A DNA stretch of 26,471 nucleotides from Candidatus Uhrbacteria bacterium RIFCSPHIGHO2_02_FULL_57_19. Its GTDB lineage: Bacteria; Patescibacteriota; Patescibacteriia; 2-12-FULL-57-11. Both the position numbers and the translations under genes were made by a program. The stretch's first letter is position 1. Each line of letters opens with the position of its first letter. Where the stretch lies: assembly GCA_001791115.1 (NCBI GenBank), contig MGDZ01000064.1, positions 1-26,471 of the forward strand, written 5' to 3'. The notes under the pieces are model-generated. The model searched no databases. It worked only from the letters and a program-made list of their open reading frames with translations, and had not been told where the DNA came from. This document shows, in pieces, positions 1 to 7,674 of this stretch.

Positions 1-1272
1 CATAACGCCTTCGCCTACAACCCCTACTGGGGCTACGACGGCGGCGCGCATCTTTCATACATTGAAACAATCGCCCACTCCGGCCGATTGCCCGCTCCAA
101 GCGAAAACTACTTGGCTTGGCACGAGCCCCTTTTCTATATCATCTCTGCCGGAATCTTCAATTGGGCGCGGATCCTGGGAGTGCAGGATCCATGGATCGC
201 GGTTCAAATTTTCCAAGCGGTTCTGGGGACAATTTTCGTTGGCTTGGCTGGATACCTGGCCTGGGAGGCGTATCGAAAACCAGGATTGGCAATGGCAACC
301 GCGGCGACGATCGCCGTGCTTCCTCCGGCGATTTTTGTTTCAAGTTACACCACCAACGAACTCCTGGCGCATGTCCTCATTCTCGGAGCCCTGATCCTGA
401 CGCTTCGAACCGCGCGCACCGGCCGTTTCAACCCAAGGGACGGCGTATGGATCGGACTCCTTGCGGGCTTGGCCATGCTCACCAAACTCACCTCGCTTGT
501 CTTACTGGCCTCTCTTGCCGCTTTTTTTATTGTTACCGCCATCCTCAAACGATCGGCCGCGCCTTTGAGAACACTCGGCGCGATGCTGATCATCGCCATT
601 CCGCTCGCTCTCCCTTGGCAGGCATATCGGGAACAGAGTCTTGGCGGGGCTCTGCGACTGAATAATTTCGAACAGAAGGCAGTCGACGCCGCATCCGCCC
701 ATCCCAGGCGATTCTATGTATCATTTGATCGTTCAATCTTGGAGACACCCTACTGGGATTCTGGTTCGCGCGGCATGTTGAGCATCCTTTACGCCGGAAC
801 CTTCGGTGATTACGACAATGTTTTCGGGAATGTCGACCGCGACAATATCCTGCCCGGGGACAAAAAAATCCTCACCACAAGCGGCCGCTATGTCACAACC
901 GATCGATTCGCCGCGGCTTGGACCACGCTTCGTTTTTCTCTGGTTTTTCTTCCGATCCTGCTTGTCGGTCTCCTGGCGACCGCATTCCGCCTGGTCCTAT
1001 CTCGATTCGCGGCAAACGCGGATCTTCTCCTCGCGCTGTTTGTCGCCATCACCGGCGCGGCGCTTATATACTACACAGTCCGCTACCCGTTCCTGGAACG
1101 CGGAACGCTCAAACCGATCTTCGTGCTGTCAGTCCTTCCGATCATCTTCCTTTGTGGATGGAAATCGCTCTTGGGAATCAAACACCGCTGGGCTCCGGGA
1201 GTTCTTGTCGCGGGAATCCTCGCGGTATTCACCGCCTTCGCCTGGCCAGTGATTTGGATCACCAGCGGATGA
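1..1272 (+). CDS. GT-C fold membrane glycosyltransferase (GT39/ArnT-like), 5' truncated
   Basis: The reading frame is open from base 1, so the true start lies outside the window; an in-frame TTG at 88 is not a start, because the conserved acceptor-loop residues (YDGGAHLSYIETI and the HEPLFY motif) lie before and across it. 423 residues are visible. They contain a first extracytoplasmic loop with acidic and His residues, then about eight to ten hydrophobic segments and a soluble loop at about residues 220-300. This is the layout of polyprenyl-phosphate-sugar-dependent GT-C enzymes of the PMT/ArnT superfamily, which transfer a sugar from a lipid carrier on the outer face of the membrane. Substrate and acceptor cannot be told. 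Its stop lies 14 bp inside the convergent GT2 gene. Confidence 0.7.
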   Translation, partial: HNAFAYNPYWGYDGGAHLSYIETIAHSGRLPAPSENYLAWHEPLFYIISAGIFNWARILGVQDPWIAVQIFQAVLGTIFVGLAGYLAWEAYRKPGLAMATAATIAVLPPAIFVSSYTTNELLAHVLILGALILTLRTARTGRFNPRDGVWIGLLAGLAMLTKLTSLVLLASLAAFFIVTAILKRSAAPLRTLGAMLIIAIPLALPWQAYREQSLGGALRLNNFEQKAVDAASAHPRRFYVSFDRSILETPYWDSGSRGMLSILYAGTFGDYDNVFGNVDRDNILPGDKKILTTSGRYVTTDRFAAAWTTLRFSLVFLPILLVGLLATAFRLVLSRFAANADLLLALFVAITGAALIYYTVRYPFLERGTLKPIFVLSVLPIIFLCGWKSLLGIKHRWAPGVLVAGILAVFTAFAWPVIWITSG

Positions 1273-2353
1273 GCGGACGGACTATCGCCCAATACAGTTT
1301 CATCAGCGGATTGCCGACATATTTAAGAAGCGGGTTGGAAATCTCTTGATAGGAAATTTCCGCGGTGAAATATTTGACGATATCGCGGTCGGGAATGACG
1401 CGCGTTTTTTGTATCTGCCGACGCGCGCGAAGGATCGGCGGCCAGTTGAGCGGATTCCAGAGCCAGGCTGCGACGCGGGTCTTCTCGCGCCACCATCCGG
1501 ATCGGAAGGCGAAAAGCCACAACCCGATCTCCATGAGGATCATGGCTGGCGCGATGAGGAGGAGTGTCGGGATCTTGAGATTCTTCGCGTGGACGAGATA
1601 GCGATTTCGCTCCATCCAGTAATACTTCTTGATCGAGCGCGAGAACTCATATTTATGATAGACGACGGACTTCGGGGCGAGGACGACACGAAACCCCGCA
1701 AGCCGCAGCCGCCAAGAAAGGTCGAGATCCTCGTGGTAGGCGAAAAGTGTTTCGTCAAAGAGGCCGACCTTTCGGAGAGATTCGCATCGGAACAGCACAC
1801 CGGCGCCCGAGGCCGTGGCGATGTCCCGTCCGTCGAGTTCTGGAATCCGGCGCGGATCCCATTTTTCACGGTATCCCTGGCAATATCCAAAACCGAGAAA
1901 ATGGATAGCATTGCCGATGGAGTTGATGCGGTCAGTGTCCGGATGGAGCAAAAGAAGCGGTTGTACCGCGGCGATTTTCGAGTCCGACTCCGCCATCTTG
2001 ACCGCTTCAGTCAGAAAGGTTGGCTCGACCTCGGTGTCCGGATTAAGAAGGAATACATAATCAAAACCAGCTTCTATTGCCTCGCGCATGGCCATGTTGT
2101 TGCCACCGGCGAATCCGGTGTTGGTCGGACTGGCGATTAATCGCGCGGGAAGACCGCTTATCGTTCGCTGAAGTGACGAGTCCAGCAACTCCGTTTGCGC
2201 CAGTCGAACGGTGTCGTCCGCTGATTTATTATCAACGAGCGTTATCTGCAAGCAATCGCGGGGATAATCAATCTTCTCCAGCGACGCAAAACACGCGCGG
2301 AGATACCGCGCATGGTTGTAGGAGACGATGATGATGGAAACACGCGGGGTCAT
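1259..2353 (-). CDS. Family 2 glycosyltransferase, rhamnosyltransferase-like
   Basis: 364 aa with a GT-A fold. The N-terminal nucleotide-binding strand is VSIIIVSYN (5-13), VDNKSADD follows at 40-47, and the DXD-like metal site is NPD at 104-106. Residues 197-215 (GLFDETLFAYHEDLDLSWR) carry the ED..D acidic motif (E208, D209, D211) typical of GT2 enzymes annotated as rhamnosyltransferases of O-antigen and cell-wall glycans. A hydrophobic segment near 262-283 probably anchors the C-terminal part to the membrane. It is the last gene of the seven-gene minus operon; its ATG overlaps the stop of the DUF2304 gene by 4 bp (ATGA), so translation is probably coupled. The donor sugar is not predictable. 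Confidence 0.8.
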   Translation of the reverse strand: MTPRVSIIIVSYNHARYLRACFASLEKIDYPRDCLQITLVDNKSADDTVRLAQTELLDSSLQRTISGLPARLIASPTNTGFAGGNNMAMREAIEAGFDYVFLLNPDTEVEPTFLTEAVKMAESDSKIAAVQPLLLLHPDTDRINSIGNAIHFLGFGYCQGYREKWDPRRIPELDGRDIATASGAGVLFRCESLRKVGLFDETLFAYHEDLDLSWRLRLAGFRVVLAPKSVVYHKYEFSRSIKKYYWMERNRYLVHAKNLKIPTLLLIAPAMILMEIGLWLFAFRSGWWREKTRVAAWLWNPLNWPPILRARRQIQKTRVIPDRDIVKYFTAEISYQEISNPLLKYVGNPLMKLYWAIVRPLIRW

Positions 2354-2691
2354 TCGTTCTTTTCAGAGTCACGCAGCGCTGCGGCGCGGACGACTTTGGT
2401 AATTTCCCGCTCCATGCGGTCAAGCCGCGTCATGATCCGAAACATGAAATAGAAGAGCGTCGCGATGGAGAGGTAAACGACGACATCCACCCCGCGGCCG
2501 ACGCCGAGGATCGCGGCGATTCGCTCCGAGGTCTTCGGGACGAGAACCACGACGGAAGCGCCAACCCAGAGAATGACCCATAGCGCAAGCCACCGCACCG
2601 ACATCTCGCGTTTCCGAAAACGACGAATCGCTCCTCCCAGAGCGACCGCGGCGATAGCCACTATGATTATTTGAATGGCAAGCAAACTCAT
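2350..2691 (-). CDS. DUF2304 small membrane protein
   Basis: 113 aa with three hydrophobic segments (about 3-22, 33-53, 68-88), a basic RRFRKRE loop after the first, and a charged C-terminal tail. Size, topology and position directly after a DPM-like GT2 gene match the DUF2304 family, which is very often encoded beside polyprenyl-phosphate glycosyltransferases. Its biochemical role is unknown; a partner or membrane anchor of the upstream GT2 is a reasonable guess. The gene starts 3 bp after the upstream stop and overlaps the next gene by 4 bp. Confidence 0.7.
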   Translation of the reverse strand: MSLLAIQIIIVAIAAVALGGAIRRFRKREMSVRWLALWVILWVGASVVVLVPKTSERIAAILGVGRGVDVVVYLSIATLFYFMFRIMTRLDRMEREITKVVRAAALRDSEKNE

Positions 2692-2694
2692 GGA

Positions 2695-3363
2695 TTAGCG
2701 GCCCATCCGGTGAATAATGAGTCGGCCGAGCGTCCGGAGACCCATCCATAACGACTGGCCTTTGGACATCGAGTACGCGGTGTAACGGGAACGGATAGGA
2801 ACCTCGACCAGTTTCAGATTCTTCCGACGACTCTCGGCGAGGATCTCGGAGGAGACCTCCATTCTGTCAGTTCTGATCTCGATCCGCTCCGCGGCATAGC
2901 GCGACAAGGCGCGAAACCCGGACTGACTGTCGGTCACCTTCACCCCGAAAAGAACAAGCGTTACCAAATTTCCGATCTGATTGGCCAGGCGCCGGATCGG
3001 CGGCATTCCTTTCGGATCCCGAAGACGGGTTCCAATCACGATATCGGCGTCTCCTGAAAGAATCGGCGCAAGCACCGCCGGAATGTCGTCCGGAAGATGC
3101 TGACCGTCGGCGTCGAAAGTGATAATGATCTCCGCATTCCGCCTCAGCGCTGCCGCGATCCCGGTTCCCAGCGCGGCGCCCAGTCCGCGGTTTACTGCGT
3201 GGCGGACGACCGTCGCTCCGCGAGTCCGCGCGATCAAAGCAGTCCGGTCATCCGATCCGTCATCCACTATCACCATCTCGTCCACTCGCGATCGCAGGCC
3301 ATCCAAAACTTCCCCAATCACCAGTTCCTCATTCCAGGCAGGTATGACGGTCACTGTTTTCAT
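2695..3363 (-). CDS. DPM-like family 2 glycosyltransferase (polyprenyl-phosphate sugar synthase)
   Basis: 222 aa. It starts MKTVTVIPAWNEE, followed by VDDGSDDRT (33-41) and the catalytic DADGQH at 84-89, the hallmark of dolichyl/undecaprenyl-phosphate mannose or glucose synthases. No C-terminal transmembrane pair is present, so this is the soluble short type, which commonly depends on separate membrane partners. Here those could be DUF2304 (next gene) and GtrA (two genes upstream). The inferred reaction is NDP-hexose plus polyprenyl phosphate giving polyprenyl-P-hexose, a donor for a GT-C enzyme such as the one at 1-1272. The start ATG lies 2 bp after the upstream stop. Confidence 0.8.
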   Translation of the reverse strand: MKTVTVIPAWNEELVIGEVLDGLRSRVDEMVIVDDGSDDRTALIARTRGATVVRHAVNRGLGAALGTGIAAALRRNAEIIITFDADGQHLPDDIPAVLAPILSGDADIVIGTRLRDPKGMPPIRRLANQIGNLVTLVLFGVKVTDSQSGFRALSRYAAERIEIRTDRMEVSSEILAESRRKNLKLVEVPIRSRYTAYSMSKGQSLWMGLRTLGRLIIHRMGR

Positions 3364-3365
3364 AT

Positions 3366-4382
3366 CTACGTCACACCGAGAAGCGTCTTATGCGCCTGGG
3401 CGTAATCAATCGCCTTTTTCAATCCATCCTCCAGGCGAACCAGCGGCAGCCAGCCGAGGGAATCCTTGGCGCGGCGGATGTCCGGGAGGCCGAGCGGCGT
3501 AATGAAGACGAGCGGCGGCTCGAAAACAATCTCTGACGATGATCCCGTGAGTTCAATGATTTTCTTAGCCACATCCACGATCTTCACGTCACCGTCGGTT
3601 CCCAGGTTCACCGGCCCCAGCCCGGCTGGCGCTTTCATCAGTTTGACGAGCCCATCCACGATGTCGGAAACATAAGTTAGCGAGGTGGTGAAGCTTTCAT
3701 CTCCGTAGATGACCAGCGGCTTTCCGTCGAGCGCGTCGGTGATGAAATCCGAGATCATTTCCCCGTCGAAGAGCCGCTGGCGCGGACCGTAGGTGCGGAA
3801 AATCCTGGCCATCTTGCCGTCCAGTTCATGTACCTGGCGGTAAGTATCGACCATGGTCTCGGCAAAGCGCTTGCCCTCATCGTAGCAGCCGCGGGGGGTG
3901 AGGTGGGCCACAGTACCAACGTCATCCTCATGCATGGAAACCTTCTCTCCCTTCCGCGGTCCGTAGATCACCGAGGAGGAAGCGTGGACCAGTTTGGCCT
4001 TGTGTTTTACCGCCAGATCGAGAACATTGCGCACTCCTGTGGAATTGGTGAGCAAGGTGTCCATCTTGAATTGGTCGAAATTTTTGGCCGAGGTCGGACA
4101 GGCCAGATGATAGATCTCCTGCACGCCCTGAAACTGCACCTTGAACTTGGCCAGTTCCGGAAATTGGTCTAAGGAAAACGGATCATTGATGTTCCAACGG
4201 ATGAACTCGAAGTCTGGAAGCTGAAGCAGGTGATCAATATTGCGTTCGTTGGAGTTTATGAACGAATCCACGCAAATCACCTTGGCTTCTTTGACCAACC
4301 TCTCGCAAAGATGGGAGCCGATGAACCCAGCACCACCCGTGACCAAGACGTTTTTCTTCTCAAAAATTGGAGTGACGGGCAT
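3366..4382 (-). CDS. NAD-dependent epimerase/dehydratase, UDP-glucuronate decarboxylase-like (UXS)
   Basis: 338 aa extended SDR. The Rossmann motif GGAGFIG is at residues 16-22, YHLACPTS at 91-98, ASSSVIYG at 134-141, and the catalytic YDEGK (Y167, K171) is followed by R172; ARIFRTYGPR lies near 192-201. The YHLACP and YDEGKR signatures are characteristic of UDP-xylose synthase/UDP-glucuronate decarboxylases rather than of GalE. The expected reaction is UDP-glucuronate to UDP-xylose via a 4-keto intermediate. The UDP-glucose-dehydrogenase-like gene at 14283-15080 could supply the substrate. The family is close to other decarboxylases and dTDP-glucose dehydratases, so substrate is an inference. 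A heptamer repeat tract lies just upstream. Confidence 0.72.
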   Translation of the reverse strand: MPVTPIFEKKNVLVTGGAGFIGSHLCERLVKEAKVICVDSFINSNERNIDHLLQLPDFEFIRWNINDPFSLDQFPELAKFKVQFQGVQEIYHLACPTSAKNFDQFKMDTLLTNSTGVRNVLDLAVKHKAKLVHASSSVIYGPRKGEKVSMHEDDVGTVAHLTPRGCYDEGKRFAETMVDTYRQVHELDGKMARIFRTYGPRQRLFDGEMISDFITDALDGKPLVIYGDESFTTSLTYVSDIVDGLVKLMKAPAGLGPVNLGTDGDVKIVDVAKKIIELTGSSSEIVFEPPLVFITPLGLPDIRRAKDSLGWLPLVRLEDGLKKAIDYAQAHKTLLGVT

Positions 4383-4388
4383 ACAAGA

Positions 4389-4423
4389 TAAACCCTAATA
4401 TCTAAACTCTAAATTCTAAATTC
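4389..4423. repeat. Five tandem AT-rich 7-bp repeats between gtrA-like and UXS-like genes
   Basis: Reading the plus strand, the units are TAAACCC, TAATATC, TAAACTC, TAAATTC, TAAATTC (consensus TAAAYTC). They fill most of the 48-bp gap between the GtrA stop (4431) and the UXS start (4382), in an otherwise GC-rich, gap-free operon. No hairpin was found in it. Function is unknown. Confidence 0.8.
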
Positions 4424-4430
4424 GATGATC

Positions 4431-4877
4431 TCACTTTCGAAGGCGATTGACAAGCGATGGAACGAGACGAAAGGTGACCAGCCTCTGCATGGAGAAATTC
4501 CAAAAAAAGACGATGGAAATGGCCAGCATTTTGGCGATCAAATCGTAAAGATGAAGACCGCGGACGAACTCGGCGAGCAGGAGCTGGTTCCAGAGAAGCC
4601 CGAGCGAGGCAACGACGAAAAACGAGGCATACTGATAACCGACACCCGGGGCACGGATGCCGAAGGTCCACTTGCGGTTCCAGTGAAAGTTCCAAGTGAT
4701 GTCGCAGACAAAGGCGATGGCGTTAGCCAGAAGAAAATGCAGTGCGAAATATGAAAACCCGCGAGTTAATCCGATATAGACGCCAAAATCTATCACCGTG
4801 GTCGAGAGGCCGACCAGAGCGTAGCGGACCATTTGTCCGACAATCGGCGAGGCGAGAAGTGAAAGCAGAAAACTCAT
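4431..4877 (-). CDS. GtrA-like membrane protein (putative lipid-linked sugar flippase)
   Basis: 148 aa with four predicted membrane helices (about 13-33, 41-62, 80-100, 110-132). The family signature is visible as RYALVGLSTTVIDFGVY in helix 1 and NFHWNRKWTF at the end of helix 2, plus a final FSMQRLVTF. GtrA proteins are proposed to move polyprenyl-phosphate-linked glucose or other sugars across the membrane, working with a DPM-like GtrB; such a GT2 is encoded two genes downstream. The gene starts 6 bp after the stop of the protease gene, so it belongs to the same operon. Confidence 0.82.
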   Translation of the reverse strand: MSFLLSLLASPIVGQMVRYALVGLSTTVIDFGVYIGLTRGFSYFALHFLLANAIAFVCDITWNFHWNRKWTFGIRAPGVGYQYASFFVVASLGLLWNQLLLAEFVRGLHLYDLIAKMLAISIVFFWNFSMQRLVTFRLVPSLVNRLRK

Positions 4878-4883
4878 AGACGG

Positions 4884-6923
4884 TTAGTCTCCGACAACGG
4901 CGCCCAGGATGGCGGCATCAATCCCGATGAAGGGCTGAACGAAAGAGATCAAGACTCCGTCGCGGGTCAGGACCCGCAGAGCCGGCGGAGTTCCCTTGGC
5001 CGTGCCCAGGATGATCTCATCCTTGCCGTCCCCGTCAAGGTCCCCCAAAGAAAAAGGTCCCGGGCCGCCCGTCTGGTCGACCTCGATTTCATGGACTAGC
5101 GCGCCGTTGCGGTTGAACCCGCGAAGAAGGCCGCTGCCAGCGGAGCGCACCGTCACCTCGTCCTGGCCGTCGCCGTCGAGGTCCCCGACCGCGACTTCCA
5201 ATCCGCCGCGATCGGCGGAGTCCCCAGCGATATACTCGGATGCCGCCGCGCCAAGAAAGGTCATGATCCGCAGGTGAGGCCTGCCGCCAGGTCCCGGGAC
5301 GACAACGATCTCGTCCGTGCCGTTCCCGTCGGTATCCCCGGACGCCAGGCGCACCCCGCCGCGGAAAGCGGGATCGTAGGCCAGCCACTCGGCGATTTTG
5401 ATTCCAGCGCGATTGAAAACGCGAACCAACGGTTCGCCGGACAAACGGGATACGGCAATCTCCGCCGAACCGTCGCCGGTAAAGTCGCCAACAGCCACCG
5501 ACAATCCGGTCGACTCGTCCGAGCTAAAGGCAAAGAACTGGCCGGCCAGTGTGCCGTCGCTGTTCCAAACACGGACATGAGGTCCGCCGCCCGGACCCGG
5601 AACCGTGACGATTTCCGCGTCACCGTCTCCATCAAGATCGCCTGAGGCCAAGGACACGCCGCCCAAAAAATTGGAGGCATAAACGGCAATCGAACGAACA
5701 AAAGCTCCGCCCGAGAAAAGCCGCGCCTCCGAAGGTCCGCCGGGGCCAGCGAACGAAACCAGGAAACGTTCTCCCGCTGCCGCGGTCGGAGCGGCGACCG
5801 GAGCGGCCGGCGCAACAGTCACTGCCGCGATCAGGGCCTTGGACACGTTTAGTCTCCCCCGCCCCAATTTGCCTTCAAAACCGGGGTTCAGAGAGTCGAT
5901 CGAGTCAGTGTTGGAGAGCAAATACTCTCGAATCTGATCCGCGGTCAAGCTGGGGACGGCGGATTTGAGCAAGGCCGCCGCTCCGGCCACCAACGGCACG
6001 GCCAGCGACGAGCCGTTCCATCCTCCGCCGTAGGAATCATCAAATCCTTTGGATGGTTCGACTACCTGAGTGGAAAAAATGTTTTCCCCCGGCGCGGAAA
6101 TGTCAATGCACTTGCTGCCATATCCGGAAAACGAAGACCGTCGGTCATTGCGATCAACCGCGGCCACGCCGATTACCCGATTCTTCCCGTCACTCCCATC
6201 ACTGCAAACCGGATAAAGCGGAGTAGTGTCCAAGTTCGTCGCTTGTCCATTCAAAAGCGCGTTGCCGGCGGCGGCTACCACCAGCACTCCAGCGTCGGTC
6301 GCCCGGCGAATGGCGTCATTGAGGGATTGAGAAAAATCCTCGCCGACAAAGGACAAGCCCAGAATGTCCGCCCCGTTCCCGACGGCGTAGTCAATGGCCC
6401 GGATGATGATCCCCGTATTGCCGTCACCCTGGCTGTCCAGCGCTCGGAGGGCCATGATCCTGGCCCGCCAGGCCAGTCCGGCAATGCCCTGTCCATTGCC
6501 CCCGCGAGCGGCTGCCTCTCCGGCGATGAGCGTGCCGTGATTGGCCGCTCCAGTGGTAAAGCTGTCAAAACGCGAACGGGGGTCGCCCGTCTCTTCGATG
6601 AAATTCCAACCGTAAATGTCGTCGGGGTAACCGTTCCCGTCGTTATCCAGTCCGTCCAGGAGCTCAGCGGTGTTTTTCCAGATATTATCCTTGAGGTCGG
6701 GATGCCCGGTATCCACCCCGGTGTCGATCACCGCCAGCACGGTTCCCGGATCGCCGACGGTTCGGTCCCAAGCGGCGAACGCTCCAATCTTCTCCAGATA
6801 CCACTGACTGGAAACGAGAGGATCATTGGGAGTAAGGGCGGCCATCGGCCGGCTAAATCCAAAAATCGCTCCGACGACGGCGAGAGCGATCAATGGCCGT
6901 TGAAACCAGATCCTCGTCTTCAT
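4884..6923 (-). CDS. Secreted S8 subtilisin-like protease with C-terminal FG-GAP/VCBS repeats
   Basis: 679 aa. A signal peptide is likely (basic MKTR, hydrophobic core about 11-23, AxA-type region near 28). The S8 domain (about 35-365) has all catalytic residues: Asp67 in VIDTG, His129 in NHGT, oxyanion Asn221 in AAAGN and Ser306 in GSSLAVPLVAG. An Ala/Pro linker (about 366-383) leads to five repeats of about 50 aa, each with a calcium-type DxDGDGxxE motif starting near 429, 480, 530, 581 and 628, likely blades of a beta-propeller. A GPGGGPHVRV phrase recurs. The protein is presumably exported and surface-exposed; substrate unknown. The last residues run to the stop without an anchor. It lies between a TPR gene and gtrA, and may have its own promoter (see 6930-6938). 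Confidence 0.88.
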   Translation of the reverse strand: MKTRIWFQRPLIALAVVGAIFGFSRPMAALTPNDPLVSSQWYLEKIGAFAAWDRTVGDPGTVLAVIDTGVDTGHPDLKDNIWKNTAELLDGLDNDGNGYPDDIYGWNFIEETGDPRSRFDSFTTGAANHGTLIAGEAAARGGNGQGIAGLAWRARIMALRALDSQGDGNTGIIIRAIDYAVGNGADILGLSFVGEDFSQSLNDAIRRATDAGVLVVAAAGNALLNGQATNLDTTPLYPVCSDGSDGKNRVIGVAAVDRNDRRSSFSGYGSKCIDISAPGENIFSTQVVEPSKGFDDSYGGGWNGSSLAVPLVAGAAALLKSAVPSLTADQIREYLLSNTDSIDSLNPGFEGKLGRGRLNVSKALIAAVTVAPAAPVAAPTAAAGERFLVSFAGPGGPSEARLFSGGAFVRSIAVYASNFLGGVSLASGDLDGDGDAEIVTVPGPGGGPHVRVWNSDGTLAGQFFAFSSDESTGLSVAVGDFTGDGSAEIAVSRLSGEPLVRVFNRAGIKIAEWLAYDPAFRGGVRLASGDTDGNGTDEIVVVPGPGGRPHLRIMTFLGAAASEYIAGDSADRGGLEVAVGDLDGDGQDEVTVRSAGSGLLRGFNRNGALVHEIEVDQTGGPGPFSLGDLDGDGKDEIILGTAKGTPPALRVLTRDGVLISFVQPFIGIDAAILGAVVGD

Positions 6924-6929
6924 TGTATT

Positions 6930-6938
6930 AGTATATCA
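6930..6938 (-). promoter_or_regulatory. Candidate extended -10 promoter of the protease gene, overlapping the TPR stop codon
   Basis: On the minus strand TGA-TATACT: the TG of the extended -10 is part of the upstream gene's TGA stop. TATACT (5/6 match to TATAAT) ends 6 nt before the ATG at 6923, which would give a leaderless mRNA. No good -35 and no Shine-Dalgarno site are visible. Confidence 0.4.
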
Positions 6939-7625
6939 GATCGAGGCGATCTTTTGACGGAGTTCATCGATCACTTCGGTGAACTGCCCGGGGTACTGTT
7001 TGTCCAAAAGTTCAAAGTAGGACAACGCGTCGGCGTAACGTCCAACGTCTTTGAGATAAAAAGCAAGATGTTGAACTATCTCCGGGTTCTCAACGACAGT
7101 GGCCAATGCTTGGCGATAAACATCAATGATATCTTTGCTGTCTTTTTTTAAGTCGTAACGATAAAGATCAACGAGTGCCAGATAAGCATCGGCGCCGCCG
7201 GGGTTGACGCTGATGGCATCGCGATAAAGTTTTTCCGCGCGGGCGTAATCGCCGAGCTGGCGGTTAAGATTGGCGGCGTCGAGGACAACCACCGCGTTGC
7301 GATCGCCGAACAGCAGAACGCCTTTCTCGTAGACGGCCAGCGCCCGTTCAATAAATTGGCGCTCGCCCGTGGAGTCTCCTATTGATTTCCAGGCCAGACC
7401 GGCAGTAAGAAAACCCTCGGGATTGTCAGGTTCTCTTTTCATCCGCTCCTCGCCCTTAAGGAGCATCTGGTAGGAGTCGGCGGTTTTCTGGTCATGAGCC
7501 AGGCGGTCACGCAAAGAACGATCCTGCTCGGCCCGCCAGGCAGGAAGGCCCCAGATAAAGCCGGCCGCGGCCGCGGCGATCACCAGAAGAATTGCAACGA
7601 GAACGGCTGATTTACGTATACGCAT
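6936..7625 (-). CDS. TPR-repeat protein with N-terminal membrane anchor
   Basis: 229 aa. A basic start (MRIRK) and one hydrophobic helix (about 7-27, Ala-rich) suggest a membrane-anchored protein with its bulk outside. The rest is helical, with TPR-like units; the clearest is around residues 120-150 (GDYARAEKLYRDAISVNPGGADAYLALVD, given here only as its ends GDYARAEKLYRDAI and GGADAYLALVD), and another is near 190-215 (VGRYADALSYFELLDKQYPG). TPRs bind peptides or scaffold complexes. It is first in the seven-gene operon, directly before the secreted protease, so a role in assembling or localising export or glycan machinery is possible but unproved. Confidence 0.7.
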   Translation of the reverse strand: MRIRKSAVLVAILLVIAAAAAGFIWGLPAWRAEQDRSLRDRLAHDQKTADSYQMLLKGEERMKREPDNPEGFLTAGLAWKSIGDSTGERQFIERALAVYEKGVLLFGDRNAVVVLDAANLNRQLGDYARAEKLYRDAISVNPGGADAYLALVDLYRYDLKKDSKDIIDVYRQALATVVENPEIVQHLAFYLKDVGRYADALSYFELLDKQYPGQFTEVIDELRQKIASI

Positions 7626-7631
7626 ATTGAA

Positions 7632-7637
7632 ATAATA
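7632..7637 (-). promoter_or_regulatory. Candidate -10 box for the TPR-led operon
   Basis: TATTAT (5/6 match) on the minus strand ends 6 nt before the ATG at 7625, the same spacing as the box before the protease gene. No clear -35 or Shine-Dalgarno site is present. It lies in the 49-bp divergent gap to the gene at 7675. Confidence 0.35.
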
Positions 7638-7674
7638 GCGATCCTATGCTAACCTTCCTTAGATTAAAAACCAC

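Noticed and set aside
88..90. TTG start of the first gene
   Set aside because: The frame is open to base 1 and conserved GT-C residues lie upstream of it.
4389..4423. CRISPR or telomere-like array
   Set aside because: Units are 7 bp without spacers, and the position is internal to an operon.
6243..7151. 302-aa plus-strand open frame
   Set aside because: Antisense to the protease and TPR genes; no start signal or motifs.
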